A stretch of DNA of 64,000 nucleotides from Drosophila pseudoobscura. Lineage: Eukaryota > Arthropoda > Insecta > Diptera > Drosophilidae. Position 1 is the stretch's first letter; each line of letters begins with the position of its first letter. The position numbers and the translations under genes are program-made. The notes beneath the pieces are model-generated. The model saw only the letters and a program-made list of their open reading frames with translations, ran no database searches and was not told the DNA's origin. Shown here in pieces: positions 1-14,200 of the stretch. The DNA lies in assembly GCF_009870125.1 (NCBI RefSeq), contig NC_046680.1, positions 3,968,001 to 4,032,000 of the forward strand. The letters run 5' to 3'.

Positions 1-2794
1 CGGAAGGAGGTCTGGAGGGAAGGTACAGCAGCCAAAAGTAGACTGAACCTATGAAGAGACCAAGATCGGGCTGAAGACAGCCTCAGATTCTTTCGAGCTT
101 CGGTCAAAACGGTTCCCACAATACGGGACTGTAAACGATGCATCCTCCAACCGAAGGTATTCCATCATCTTGATGGATGTGCAGTGTAGTCTCTGCTGTG
201 TGTGGGAAAAGAGACCCGAAAATAAAACTCGAATTTGATTTATACATATACATGCCAGAAGTTGAAGGTCGCCGCGAATGCCCTTAGCTGACCTGGACTT
301 GAACATCAGCATGATTCAACTCGATTCACTTGCCGCATCCATTAGCTGAGCCACCCACTGCCAGTCGAGGTAACGTGGCCAATTTTGACCTAATCAATGC
401 TGACATTGACTCAAAATCCCCGAAGAGTGTGGCACCACGAAAACAAAAGAGAAACACTTACAGGCGAATATTGCCCGTAGTATCATGGTCAATTATACAC
501 GGGTACAGCGGAGTCCCCAAATGGCTTGTAACGAAAAACTGATGACAATTACTTCGGGGGCATGGTTCTTGGCTAGCTATTTTGGCTAATTAAAGGAGCC
601 AGCACCGAACAAACTATAATTCCGGCTTTTCTGGCACACCATCTTGTGAGCTCTTTCGGGTACCTCGAATAAATAAAGCATCTGTTTTCTGTAACCCAGC
701 TTGATTAATGCTAATTGCGATGCTAGGCGTTGCGGTGCGTGTGGCTGATGAATGCGATGTTTGACGAGTATCTGATGTCTGCCTCTTGTCTGCTAATCAC
801 ACTGTGCTCAGAAGAATTTGGCCCTGAAATGCACTTCGGCCAAGGGGCCCTTTCACAGGTGGCGTACCGGAGCGCTTATGCAATTGTCAGTTGAGGCACC
901 TCAGATAGGCATCTACCTATTAATGAGCTTTCGAAATTTCTTCGGGTTGCTTGCGCCCCAGGTAAAAGAAGGTCTTCTGTGCAGTTCGATTTTTGATTGA
1001 AGTTTGGGCTTAAGTGCGACGTAAAGATGGGTTTACACACACTCAGTGCGAGGAGAGAGTACTTATACTTTTATTCTGCTGTCCTGAGCTGCAGATGTTT
1101 GAGCATCCCTCAGCTGCCACTCCCAGCGATGCGCTGCTCTTTTTTAGACCATTTGACATTTGACATTTGGCCACCGATTGCCAACGATTGAAATATCATG
1201 CACTGTACTGCCATTTGAGCAAACAGGCATGGCAACAGTAGGGACAACACGTAGAACTATTGGGGAGCTGGCAGCAGCTCGGGAGGCGACATTTGGAATC
1301 GGCTGGCAGCGCTTGGGCCGACTCTATTAGACAGCAGTCGCAGTCGTCATCATTAAGCAACATTCATGTCCAAAGTGCCAAACGAGTTTCTATCCGAGGT
1401 ATCTTGCGGTAGCTTCTTCGGCTTGGGGTATTCTCACCTTCCCAGCTCAGCTCAGCTCAGCTCCCAGCTAATTGCTGGCCTTGATATTTACACAGAGTGT
1501 TGAGTGTTCGCTGGCGAGTGTGTCTGTGCGATAGTTGATCTTCTTGAATGGAAATTCTGTATTAATACTAAAACTGTAGCTGTCTGACCGCTGATTTGGC
1601 CGATTTGATTTGCATTAGCTTCGGGCAGCCGGACCAAGTGTTAGGCCTGCGGCCGTCCTGATATTCAGGCGGGGAAGCCTCTGATCGTCAATTGAGAATA
1701 GCAATTTATGGGACGATGGCATTTTCAAATGTTACTAAAGCTGATGGCTATGTCCGCGGCCACTGTTTTTGACTCTCGGTTGATTACAACTCAAAGAGCT
1801 GCTCGTGTGTTCCAGAAATTGGTGCGACTCGGGGCAGCGGTTTCTGCAAATTAATGTAAAATAGTTTTGCAAAACGCTGTTCCCTGCCCCGCCCTGGACA
1901 TACTGGACATACCATGTGGACGACACAACCCCCACTGACGAGTTTGGCTGCTCGAGTTGCTCAAGTCTTACGGGTTTCGATGTTGGTTACCCGATAGCCG
2001 CAAGGAACGCGGCTCACTTGTCCGAAAGGAAAGGAAAATGTAATAAAACTGAAACTAAATCGAGTCGACATAACAACGAGCGTGTTACCAATATTCATAA
2101 GTCCGAGGCAGCAGCCCGACGATTTCAGTTGGCCGCTCACATGCAGATTTCGGATCCCAAGAGGTTTCCCCCGGGTCCAGCCAACTTTTAGAGATGAGAG
2201 CGTGACACGAAAGCTGTCGTGCTCACTCCACTCCGTCAGCTCTATTGGCAATGTGCGTACGCACAGCTCGGACGAACAGCGGCCAGCAAATCGCTTTTCA
2301 ATTATGCCCGGCTCCGATCATACTCGTATTATTTAATCGAACGCCACGTTTATTTTGGGGCAGTGGCTGCAATTTCCTCGCGGAAAATGTTTTTTAATTG
2401 GTGCCACTTGGTGTGGCAAGCACCAGGCGATAGCAGCATTGCAGGCGGGTGCTGTTCCGAGACTTTGCTGCATGCTGCATATTAATAAGCGGCCATATCG
2501 GTTACGTCAGGGCATTCACAAACACATCGCAGATCACATAAGCCGATTAATGTCAGGGGACAGGGGCTGCCGAGCACGGGCCTGAAATTTTCACGCTTTA
2601 GATAACCAAATTTGGGGCACAAGTGGTGCCGGGGACGGAGACGGGGTAGGGAACGGGGAGTAGCCACCCAATTCAATTTGGAGGAATGGCGATCCAATTT
2701 CAATTAAGCGGATCAATGGATATCATTAATCATTTGAGGGGAGCAACGAAATGGAAGATACTTCTGGGTTCAGTCTCAGTTTTACTAACCCCAG

Positions 2795-2852
2795 CCAACT
2801 AAACGCCAACTAAACGCCAACTAAATGCCAACTAAATGCCAACTGTATGCCA
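2795..2852. repeat. Short tandem repeat, about 11-12 bp unit
   Basis: The unit AACTAAACGCC / AACTAAATGCC is repeated about five times with small changes. It looks like a simple intronic minisatellite with no coding sense. Confidence 0.8.
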
Positions 2853-3424
2853 AAATGTCGCACACCCTTGAGAATAACCTTGAGAGGCCTTCACTTTTGA
2901 GAAACTTCTAAGTGCAAGGACAACCTGCAGTCGGACAGCAGTCCACCAGTCAATCTACATGCTGATGCTGACTCCACTTGACTCCGACATGCGACTCGAG
3001 CTTCATTAGGCTATACGCCCATACGCCCATACGCCCGGCTGGCTACCCAGCCACCTCAGGCATCTCAGCCACCGATCCATCGAACCACTCGTGTGCGTTT
3101 GTAAGTATCTGGAGCTATTGGAGCGGCAACTTGAAAGCGCACTTTGACTTGTCTCCAGTTCGCATTGAACTTGTTGGCAGCGCCACACGAGGCATCAGAA
3201 CAAATTACGCGTATACCGAAAAAAAGAGGCAAGAACCAAAGTGCGTTCTAGTGGCAGATACATTTTGTGAGCAAATTAATTTTGATTGCTTTTGAATGCA
3301 TTCGGCTGGGAGCCGCTGTGTGGGCCAGGTTCTTAGAGCTCCGCCTGGGACTCAGACTGACCATGGGCGGTGGCCACTGCTGTTCTGCTGCTTTTTGATT
3401 CTTTTATAAATATTCATTGACCAC

Positions 3425-3482
3425 AGATACCCATACAGATACCCATACAGATACCCATACAGATACAGGCACGGACACAGGT
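3425..3482. repeat. 12-bp tandem repeat (AGATACCCATAC)
   Basis: AGATACCCATAC is repeated about four times and then degenerates into related AGATACAG-type units. It is a simple intronic minisatellite. Confidence 0.8.
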
Positions 3483-6462
3483 ACAGATGCCAATACAGTT
3501 GCTGAATCCGTATGGAGCCGAGTGGGTTTCTGCCTGAAGGTGGGCTCGGAATATTTTTAACGAGCTGCTTTATGTAAACAAACTGTTAACACAGTTGGGG
3601 CACCCGTGGCAGGTCTCTCTCTCTATCTCTATCTCTGTGTGTCTGTCTGTCTCTATGTCCCGTGATATGGGTATTAGTGCCTGTTCTTGTTCTCATTGTT
3701 GACGCCGTAGTTTATGGCTACATGCAATCGCATTGAACAGCGATCTTAAGAGCCGATTAGATCTAACCTTGACCAAGATGATAGCCAACAAAAAAGACAA
3801 CAACCAACAAAACACCTCAACTGATATTTTTCTTACGCATTTTCATTGATGCCGCCGTGACAAGATCAGCATCTGAAAGACCAGAATTTACGAATATTTC
3901 CACAAATCAAGGCTTTCGACTGCCGAACTATGTTTTCATATAAATGGTGTCTAATTCGTGCATACAGTAAATCCTTTGGAATGTGTTTTATTTGCATTTG
4001 AATCGGAGTTGTATAAATAATGAAAAACAAAATATCAAATATCCAATATCAAATAGCAGAGCTTAAGTCTACGGGCAATTCGTACATTTATTCAAAACGT
4101 AAAATTGTTAGTCCCAAAAACCAATTATTGACATTAAGAAAATGAATTAAGGAAAAACGCAGGCAACTCAATTCAGTTTAACACCATTTTCAACAACAGC
4201 CATTCGTCAGACGCCTTCTATTTCAATTAATATTCATTTTCTGACGTCTCCCGGCATTTATGACCCGCTGTGGCAGTGGTAGTGGCAAGTGGCAGCCAGC
4301 TCTTGGCAACACCAACACCAGCCACAATAACCTCAACAAACCGCAATAGTCATGACTATAATGACGACTCTGACTGCGACTCCTTCCCCTGGCCTCGCGT
4401 CGGGCCACCGTTCGTGTCATGAATTTGCACAAATTATGCTAATTTCCCAAAATTACAAACCACAAAGTGATTTTTCTATTGCCATTTCTGTGGTTGCTGC
4501 TGCTGGAGTCTGGGCTCTGGTGTCTGCCGATTTCGGATATTTGCACATTTGAGCGCTTCGACGCTCTGGGCAGAGAGGAAACAGCAGCAGCAGCAGCGAG
4601 CGCCGCAAAGCCCGAAAAACAAATACCAAAAGGTGATAATTTTGATTGTAAGTAAATTTTTGGTTCACTGAACTCTTTGTGGCGTGTCACATTGTGCAAT
4701 CTCTGCTCGTTTTTAGCCCCGATGGTTGAACCGAAATGTTGTAGAATAATTTATATTTCATTGGGAAAAAACGGCAGACAACAAATCCTAATGAAAATAT
4801 CATCACAAATCAATCAAATTCACCGCCATTCGATCGCAATCCGTGGGCGTTTCTGCAAGTGTCTATCTCACTCAAACAGTATCTATCTGTATCTGACAGA
4901 TACGCGCACTTGTCCGGGGTGTACGAAAGGTTGGCTGCTGAAACAAAACCTAGAAATCACTCGGCAACGTAATACCCACACCGGTCCTCCTCATCTTGAT
5001 ATAACAATCGAGTCGGGTCGGGGGTGATTACATAAATAAGACAACTCCGACAACTTTATTTTGGGGCCAGCCGATGGCAAAGCATCGAGAGCCACCCGAC
5101 AGCCGCGAAGCCATCTGCAGAGTGTAAGCTGCGTGATTTGAAAGCAATTCGCAGCTTCCCCCCACCCATCTCCCTCACTCTCCCGCAATCACCTGTTGGC
5201 TTTCCCCATCATTTGAGATTTGGCCTGCAGCACTTGCACTTACCGAGGGGCTGGATAGTGGCATTCAATTGCGATCCACCTTTGGTCATGACTCATGAGT
5301 AATCTACACAGAGCTGGGTATGAGGGAGAGAACTTCTGCACCCAATGTTGGGAAACGCGAGTACACTCTTGGTTTAATCAATCCACTAGGAAATCCCCAT
5401 CCACTTGAAGTTTAATTGCAAAATCACTTCCTATTGGCCTGAACAGATATGCCTGCATATAGCAGATCTCTCGCAGTCGCTTTCAATTACCCAAGAGAGA
5501 GTGTGTTCACGGGTGTGTTCCGTCACAATTAAAAGCCAATTACTTAGCCGAACTCTCAACGCTTGGCGCCCGGCGAAGGAATCGGGTCGGGAATAGGAAG
5601 GGGTAATTTATTAATGGACTTTTCGCATAAATTGCGTTCAAGGCAGCTGGGCAACAAGGCAACAAGGCAACAGGCATTTGAAAATTAGAGCCTGCCTCAT
5701 TTTGGCAATTACATAACGTTCCACGTTCCACGTACCGCGTACCAACCAGAACTCTGACGGCGGGACAAACTCAGGCCGAGTGAAAAAGCGTTGAGTAAGT
5801 CGGAGAAAAATAAAGCACACGCCCAAACACTTCAGCTGGCGGTTGTTTTTCTGTTTCTGTTTTTGCACTTGTTGGTGGAAATGCGGAAAACAAAAACAAA
5901 ACCAAAAGAAAACACGAAACACGAAAAATTTGCTAGCCAGCATTAGGCCAATTGCCACATGCCGAGAAAACTTGCAGCCAGCCGCATAAATTAAAAGATC
6001 TGCCAAATGCCAAATAAAACTTAAATAAACTTAAAAATAATTGCGAGCAGTGTTGCCCAAGACAGAATTAATGCGAAAATTAAGAGTTACTTATTGCTAC
6101 ACACTTATGAATGTTACGGCGATATGCTAGTAAGTAGACGGTACTAGGATGCTGGCCTCCACAGGTCTGTCTATTTGTATGCAGAGTTGAAATGAATTTT
6201 CCTACTCCTACGCACAACAAGTGGCCTCTTGCAGGACAAGGAAGGCAATCCTTTCGTTCCGGCTCGCTGTCAATGTGAAGGCCGGAGCTGCTTCTCGCAC
6301 ATTGATCATACGCACTGTGTGCCAACAGCCATTCAAGTGTCGCCAGCTCAAATATTTATCATAATTCAAGTTCCCAACGAGGCTCCAACTGCATTCAAGT
6401 TGAAGAGTTTGTAGCCGTTGGGTTGTATAGGCTTCGCACCGCTCGGTTTGGCCCGGCCCGGC

Positions 6463-6507
6463 CCGGTTCGGCATGGCCTGGCCTGGACTGGCCTGGACTG
6501 GCTCATG
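6463..6507. repeat. GC-rich short tandem repeats (GGCCC and GGCCTGGACT types)
   Basis: A GGCCC-type array (about 6448-6472) runs into a GGCCTGGACT-type array. It is a low-complexity intronic sequence. Confidence 0.7.
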
Positions 6508-7126
6508 TCATCAATGGCAATTTGTGGCCTGGCTTTGCCTGCAATTTGTTTGCGGCACAAGTTGCTGTTGAGCTGTCGCCGTTGTTGACATTTAGCTGCA
6601 GCCGCGGTTGCGGGACATTGAACTTTGCCGTTTTGTATTTTATAGTCAAATATACATACATATATTGAGAGCGAAGTCGAATCATTGTGTGCCTGATTAG
6701 CCATTTTTGGGCCCAAACTTGCTTAAAAGATGTAGGGTGTACACCTAGCACTGTATCCCAACACCAGTCATCAAAGTGTATCTTTATCTAAAGCTGACTC
6801 AGCTCAGTTCTCAGGTAGCTCTCACTTCCACTTCCTTTTGTATCTGGCACGATCTCAGCTGGGGGCAACATCTCGCAGCAGCTCTAGTTCATAGCTAATG
6901 CTTTAATTATAGCATGTAGAGATTATTTCCAAGATTTAATTGGACCACCTCGTACCGAGTGGGTGCCAATGGTCGCTGGGCCTCTGGCAAATCGATGATT
7001 GATAAACAAAAAGCCAATTAAAGCTGAAATAAACTCATAAGCAAATTGAATCGAAGGCATTCGGGTGTCCAAACAAGTAGCTAACCTTTTTCAAGGTCTG
7101 TCTCCGTCTTTGTCTACTTATGCATA

Positions 7127-7167
7127 TGTACGTGTACGTGTACGTGTACGTGTACGTGTACGTGTAT
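7127..7167. repeat. ACGTGT hexanucleotide microsatellite
   Basis: About six perfect copies of GTACGT / ACGTGT. The open frames across it (Val-Arg or Tyr-Val repeats) are microsatellite artefacts. Confidence 0.9.
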
Positions 7168-7689
7168 ATATTGCCGTCTGGCTTACTCTGTTACCCTCTA
7201 CTAATCATTGCAATTACAGAGGCGATAAAACCGAACCCGAGAACTCAAAGAGTGTGGATACATTTCTTATCGACGATCGCAGATTATTTGCATAAAATGT
7301 GCAACTATGCAAATTGCAGCTAATTTTTATGACTTGGCCAAAGTCATTCAAAGCCAACTCATATTCATATTGGCGTTCATATGCACTCGTACCTCTATGG
7401 GCACTACGGAGCAAGAATGCTGAGCGAAATAAGTGTAATAAATTATTTATACGGCGCTTACTTGTCAATGTCTAACGGCTGGCCCAAAATGGATTCGATA
7501 TTGCGATTTCTTTGACAAATTTGAATGAAACGTACATATGTGCTTAACGTACTTAAACCAAAGATACATAATATGATTTTTGGGTGGATACAAAAACCAT
7601 ATATACTGAATTCCAAAGGAAGGTGGATACAGCTATTTATATTGCATCTACATATTCACACATATTTATGGCCGATGCTCAAAGAAGGC

Positions 7690-8045
7690 TATGGGCATAT
7701 TAGATTTGTGGTGGAAGTGGATGCGTGCAACACCTAGAGGCAAACGTTTCTGACCCCATAAAGTATTTATATTCTTGATCAGCATCAATAGTCGCGTCGA
7801 TATAGCCATGTCCGTCTGTCCATCGTTTTTGACGCCTAGTGCTCAGAGACTATAAGAGATGTCCCTCCTGTGATGTTAAAAAAAAACCAAATTCGTTTCA
7901 ATACCCCCTTCCGGCCCCACCAAGCACGTAAATCTGTGGCATCAACAATTCCAAAGATACGAGAAAGACAAAAAACCCAGAATCATAGAGAATGAAACTA
8001 CCCACCAGATTGCCGCATCTATGATCCAGACCATCGGATCAAATC
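7690..8045. mobile_element. Decayed foldback MITE copy
   Basis: The segment contains the left-arm signature of the element at 24876-25386: the stretch about GACCCCATAAAG, then TTCTTGATCAGCATCAATAG, then a GTCCGTCTGTCC-type tract. From about 7925 it continues with an internal segment in opposite orientation that matches 25490-25570 and 25970-26060. Both ends are degraded and the copy is clearly older than those near 25 kb. It is non-coding. Confidence 0.7.
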
Positions 8046-8272
8046 TTATAATCGACATATAAAATATGTTGTGTAAAGATGTACATATATACTGATTGAA
8101 TACCGCTGCCCTTGCCGCGCCTCACAACGTTTCCGCTTTGAATTATACATATGTATGTATATATGTACATATGTGTATCTAAAGCCTTACAAGTATCATT
8201 GATTGGACTAATTCCCTGATTTATTCGCCATGTTCGTTACTGATCACATTTTCCCCAATCTGTCGTTTTCAG

Positions 8273-11200
8273 GAGGGCAGCATCGGTCACGACCTGGTGA
8301 TTAAGCCCTTGCCGCACGAGCTCAGTCCCAGCCAGGAGGAGGCCCACCACATTGTGTACAAGCGCGAGGCGAGCGCAGCAGAAGATCAACTGAGTGACTT
8401 CGGTAAGTCTGGGTGATGGATGGTTCCTGGGGCAGCATTGACCCGAGCCCCTGTGTGGCACACTGCACACTGTACATTCTTAATGGGCGCATTGACCCAT
8501 GGAAGCCGTAGCAGCCATAGAAGCACTCCGCTAAGCCGTGGCCCATAAATCGCGGGCCGCGGCAACAAGTTGAGATCAACGTGAGGCCGATAGCATTTCC
8601 TGTTCGAAGATTCTTCGCGGCTGAATAACATAAAACAAAAGAAACACTCGTACGAAGCTAAGAGTTCAATGTAACAGTACGCCCTTCGCTGAATGCATTT
8701 ACCCTCCGGTTGGTGGCGCCAAAATTCCAGCCAAAAAACTCCACTATAAAAACATGTACTTTATGGATGATTTTCCTCACCGTGCACTATTCAATATTCT
8801 CAGAAATCAAAAATAATAATTATGGGAAATACGGGTATTTCCACAGTCGGCTTTTGTGAAATGCGCCCAAAAATTATACTAAATACAGTTAAATGTTCGG
8901 CTACCTGACTTGCCAGCTTCTTATATCATAATAAAGACATTCCGATACTCGATTGTTGTTAATTTTGCTTAATTTACGTTTTCCGGTTTCGTTTCGTATG
9001 CAGCCTTCATGGAACCCGATGATCTGCTGGCCAGCGAGAAGCTGGAGCGTCTGCAACGGCGCCAGCGGCGCAAACGGCGCAGCGTTCCCACCAGTCCCGA
9101 CTTCGAGGACCTCAACGACGAGGATGAGGGCGTTCTGGACCCAGAGCCCCAGACCGCCGAGTCCCGCACCCGCACCCGCACCCGTTCCCGGCGCCAGGCA
9201 CCGTACATCATCTACCCCGAAGTCTTGGTTATCGTCGACTACGATGGCTATCGGCTCCACGGCGGCGATAATTTGCAGGTGCGTGAGCGATGGCGAGCCG
9301 CTCCAGAGGCACGAGGGTGCAGAAAAAAGAAATTAAAAAGTCAGAGCCCGAATGGAGTTGTCCGCGATTGCAGACAGCTGGGATTGTCTCCGCTTGTGCG
9401 TGGCGCTGCCACGACTCCGATACGGTCGCACCCAGCGCAACCCAGCCCGCGGGGGATTTCGAAGTCTGAAGATTGTAAAAGTTGTTTTTTGGTCTGTGTC
9501 TTTTTGTTGCCTGGTCTGCCAGTTGGTGGTTTGTTAGCTACATGTGTATACATGGAATATATACTGACAGATAGGTCTGGTCTGGCTGTGAGCCTATCCA
9601 GATCCAGGTGCCCCAAGCGGCCAGAGAGTCCAGATTAGGATTAGGATTGTACGAGTATTTCAGACGCAAAGAACACAGGTAAAATGGAACAGAAATGGTA
9701 CAGAACAGAACGTGCAAACGATCTTAATGAACAATGTAGGAGGGATAGTGCGGTAATAGAGATACAATTTCTTCCACCATAATTTGGATTCTGAAATCGG
9801 CTCTGAGCTCAAAAAGGCTCGAATGTGCTCCATCTCCAGTTCTCAGTGGTTCTATCTCTGCGTTTTCGGATTCACTTCGAAGTAAAGCCGACGCACAAAA
9901 TTTGATTATTATGCACATCACTCACAGTGGAGATTTATAGGTCTGCCCGACCTGGGTGCGCTCTTGTCCGCGAGAATCTGCCGCAAGACTAGCCAGCGGC
10001 AGGGAAGCGGCCCAGATGAAAGCAGATAGGACTGATGAATGTGTCCGGACCGCAGCTGATAGATACGAGTACTCAGCCGCGCCGTTCTCCAGCTTTGACT
10101 AATGCTAGCCTCCCCCCTTTTCCCAAACGCAGGTCAAGCGGTACTTCATCTCATTCTGGAACGGCGTCGATCTTCGTTACCGCCTGCTGAAGGGCCCCAG
10201 AATACGCATCAGCATCGCTGGCATCATCATCTCCCGGGTAAGTACGACTTAACGGCAATCCAATGCCCTGCAACAAACCCTCGAGCCAGCTCATTACACA
10301 ATCCCAGCCATCCACTCTCATTTGGCTAATTGAGCAATCCATTTGGTAGCTCAACTTTAACCTCTCGCCAAAATCGGTCTCTCAAATTGGAGCAGCTCTT
10401 CTCCACCCCGACCCAGGCAGCTAATTCCCGAGTCAGCTCCAATGATCGGTCACGATCTGGGATCTGGCTGGAAACAAAACATGCAACGCATGCGCTGCGA
10501 TTCGTTGGAAAAAATGTGAACAACCAATTTGGCTATTTGCTTGGCCGTAGCCAGCAAAAAGCTCGGCCAACAAATTTTAACAAGTTTTTTCCTGGCTATG
10601 TTTTGAGGCACACTCGTGCCAGCTCCAAAGCCTTGCTAAATGTTTTTCTAAAAATTAGCCACAGAATGCTTTATGGCCCGCGAATCGAGCTGGTCAAGAG
10701 TTTCAGAGATTCAGTTTCCTCAGGCCCCGTTTGGGGGATAGATATTGGTATCATTGAACAGTTCTCCGAAAGATGATTCCTATCCATTCTAGATGTGAAT
10801 GGGCATGCTCTTGGGAGTAGAACAGAACGTTTAGTGTTCAACGTTCTCTGCCCTTTTTGGTTTAAGATCGTATTGGAAATAAATATACGGACACGTAACA
10901 GCCACATTCAATAGGACAGTTTCTGTGTGCATTTCATAAGAGGAAAAGAGGAAAAGCTCACCAAAGAAGGCCAACACTTGGCTGTCGTTTCCAGGCAGCC
11001 AGCTATAGATCGCTGTGAACATCTTTCACTTATTAACAGTCCACTAATTTGATTGCATAACGCAAAACCATAAAACACTTTGACAACATTATAGCATCGT
11101 GTCTCTGTTACCATTTCGTTTCGTTTTGTCTCAATCTGAGACCCAGACTGCCGCCTGGTTAGACTTTCTCACACAAATCAGTTTGGCGTTGGTTCAGGAA

Positions 11201-14200
11201 GCCACAGCCATTTGTCGTGGCCACAGAGGGAGCCATCGAGGGAGAGTGGGACGGCTCGAAAGTGCGGCACACGAAAGTGGAAAATTGGCACAGGCACAGG
11301 CATAGCATCGGCAGAGAGGCACCTGCGGCACACAGACGCCACAAGTTGCATCAAGCGGCTGCCCACACGACAGCAACGAGCAGGCCATCGAGGAGACAAC
11401 GATGTCGACGGGTTACCCTAAGTACGTCAATTGGCGTTAGCTCTGTCTCTGGCTCTAGCTATGGATCTGACTCTGACTCTGACTCCGACTCTGCAGCCAC
11501 AAAAAATTATTTTCAGACCGCATAAATAATGCAACAGCCACCAGTGCCACCAGTGCCACCAGTGCCACCACTGCCACCAGTGCCAGTACTGCGTGTTGGC
11601 CGCAGTTGCATAATCTAATGGGCCACGCTAACTGCATTCGGCCTTAGCCGCAGTTGACTCAGATCAGATTTTTCCGTACACACATTTTGGTCTCCTTTTT
11701 GCCCAATTTCACACACACATGACTTCCTCTTCTCCATGCACTCGAGCAAGTGTATCCGTAAATGCTCGTGTATGTCGTCGGGAAGTCGTCGCTAAGCACT
11801 TTTTGCTACGCTAATAAATGTTGGATTGCATTTGCGCTCTGGCCAGTCCAACCTGCGAAAAACTGGGCTCGAATAATTACTCAGAATTTGAGTTGGGTAA
11901 CAAATTATGGGATATCCATGTCCGATAACCTGCCGAGGCATGTTGGCCAACAACGAGTGGCCGAAAACGGCAAGGACTCTAAACTAATCCCCTGAACGTG
12001 AGTGGCACTTAGTCGGAAGGGTTTTTGGGGGCTGAACTCTGGACATCCTTCACTTTTTCGTGCTCTAGAGCAACATTTTTGAAAAGTTAAACAACTTGAC
12101 CCCAATGCCAGAGACAAAGCGCCCAGCGGCTTTTCAAATTTTGAAGCCATTTAACAGAAAGAACGCAACCCAAAGCCACATAAATTAATCACTCATTGAC
12201 AAATAACTAAGAGAATTACTTAGGCAACAACTGCGGACTGCCAGTTCTATGAGAGTTGTTCGATTAATTGATTCTTGCTGGAAAAACCCAAAACGAAAAT
12301 AGAGCCGCAACAAAATGACAACAAAACGTTGCCACATTAATAAGCCGTGGGCTGCGTAACTCAACTGCACAAGGCGCTAAGAACAGCCCACAGCAACTGC
12401 AGCTCAGCCTAGTTAATGGCGTGCCGGCATTTTTTTAGTCTCTGTGCTACCCATGAATGAGGGGCAGAACAATGAGCTTAGATCGAGTTGCAACGCAGCT
12501 ACGAGATCCGCCAGCGGCTAGTCTGAAAATTCTCATCGAGTGGCAGGCACTCAAATTACAGTTTGCCCGGGGAATATTAAACAGTTTTTTAGTACAGCTG
12601 GGTATGAAGGGGTGTATGGAATGAATCAACTTCACAACGTTCACAACTTCAATCTCCCCTATCAAATCCCAGCACTGCGTAACCCAAAGTCGAGCGCCAC
12701 ACAACCACGACCCGCACCTAATAAATTGCGTATACGCAATATAGTCGCTACCGCTGCAGCTGCCACTTGGCTGAAATTGAAATATGATTGTGGCGCAAGC
12801 GCAGCGCCAGTGCGTTCGACACTTGTACAGGCAGTAAGCCGGGCTAGCAGAAGAAGGGGCGAGGCTGTTTAACTTCTAACGGAAAGTTGCCCGCAATTAA
12901 TTAAAATGTTAATTAAATGTCACAGATAAAAGTTCAGGCCAGTCGGTAGCCGACTTGAGAGCTACCCCCACGCCAATTCCACTCGGTTCGGTTTGGCTTG
13001 GATCTGAGCTGAGCTGATCTGATCTGATCTGATATATAGTGTTGGCTTTATAAATCTATATCCATGACTTGTTATGATCACCTGCAGTTGGCTATCAGCC
13101 CAGGGAATTCCACTCGGTTGATTAATGGATCCGCTTCAGCAGAGAAAAGAAGTCAATCCGATTCTTCGCCTCCACTCCTCTTCCGACTTCCTCCCGGACC
13201 TCCCCTGACCAAAAATGTTCAGTTCGTCTGGCTATCCCCATCCACTTTCAAGACGCCAATAAACATTCTCCATTCGCTCTTATCGCGGTGACTTTATCTA
13301 GAGTGCCACAAAAATGCCAAACAATGCATGAGTGACACACCCAGCAGGCCCCAAATAAAAAGTATATATGGAAATAGTCTTGTTGTCTTCGCCAGTTCTC
13401 ATATTTGCCAGTTGTCATAACAAATTCCTCAGCTAACGAAGCTTGTGCCGCGGCGAAAACCGGGATAGGACCAGGCCCAGGCCCAGGCCCGGACCAGACC
13501 TGGACAATCAGTCTTGACCAGATGTTGGCTTCAGGGAAAATCTCCCCCACTCGCATATAGAGTGCCGGTAGCCGAAAATGCAAGTGCCTGACAAACGTAT
13601 AAATTGCAATAATGCAAATGGAAACTTGAAGCAAAGCTTGGACACAAAGAAAACCAAATAAAAAATAGAGTAAAACGTCCCCTTTGGCAAACACTCTGTC
13701 TTCAAAGCCCTTGCCGGGAATACTCTACGAGGACGTCTATATAAGCTAAATGTACATATCGACAATCGATCATATCCATAGGCAGAGTTCAGTTGAGTTT
13801 ATCCCTTTTTCTTGGTTCCGTGAGTAGGACCCCCTACCTGCTAGCGGTAAGCCCAGCTTATCACAGTTGCAGGGTATTGAAAATGAAAACTTATCCCCCA
13901 TTGGTTGACCCAAAAGCCTGTCGGACTCTGTGGGTGGTGCCCCAATCGGCCGCCTGTCGCCCAGGTCCAACGTATCCGATGTGTGGGCGCCAAAAGCCGA
14001 AGCGAGTGTCTCTGGAAGGAGGGAATCGAAGGGGCTTAGTGGGTGTGTGAGTGGGTGTGAGTGCTTTTAGTGGAACACCGTCCACCTCCCAGTCAGATGG
14101 TTTAGCAAGCCTTACGAAATGGTAGAAATTACAGACCATTCCATTGACAGTTTTTATAAAAGACTTATAAGCCCAGCCCAGAGAAAGGCACCCGAGACCG

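Larger units (their letters stand above)
1..8272 (+). other. Upstream intron of the ADAMTS gene; no coding exon seen
   Basis: The first recognisable exon of the metalloprotease begins at 8273 directly after a splice acceptor. This stretch is therefore intron, with 5' exons lying before the window. I find no exon with coding character here; the open frames are short and lack family features. It holds AT-rich and GC-rich tracts, several short tandem repeats (2790-2850, 3425-3480, 6460-6505, 7125-7170) and a decayed foldback repeat near 7.69-8.05 kb. Confidence 0.6.

Noticed and set aside
10330-10776. 148-codon plus-strand frame in the ADAMTS intron
   Set aside because: It begins at a non-ATG codon, has no family features or splice context, and lies wholly in the intron; likely chance.
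12540-12872. 110-codon plus-strand frame in the large intron
   Set aside because: Non-ATG start, no splice sites in agreement with the host gene, no family features.
13248-13694. 148-codon minus-strand frame with hydrophobic stretches
   Set aside because: The hydrophobic character comes from AT-rich and T-rich intronic sequence plus a CCCAGG repeat; no promoter, no domain.
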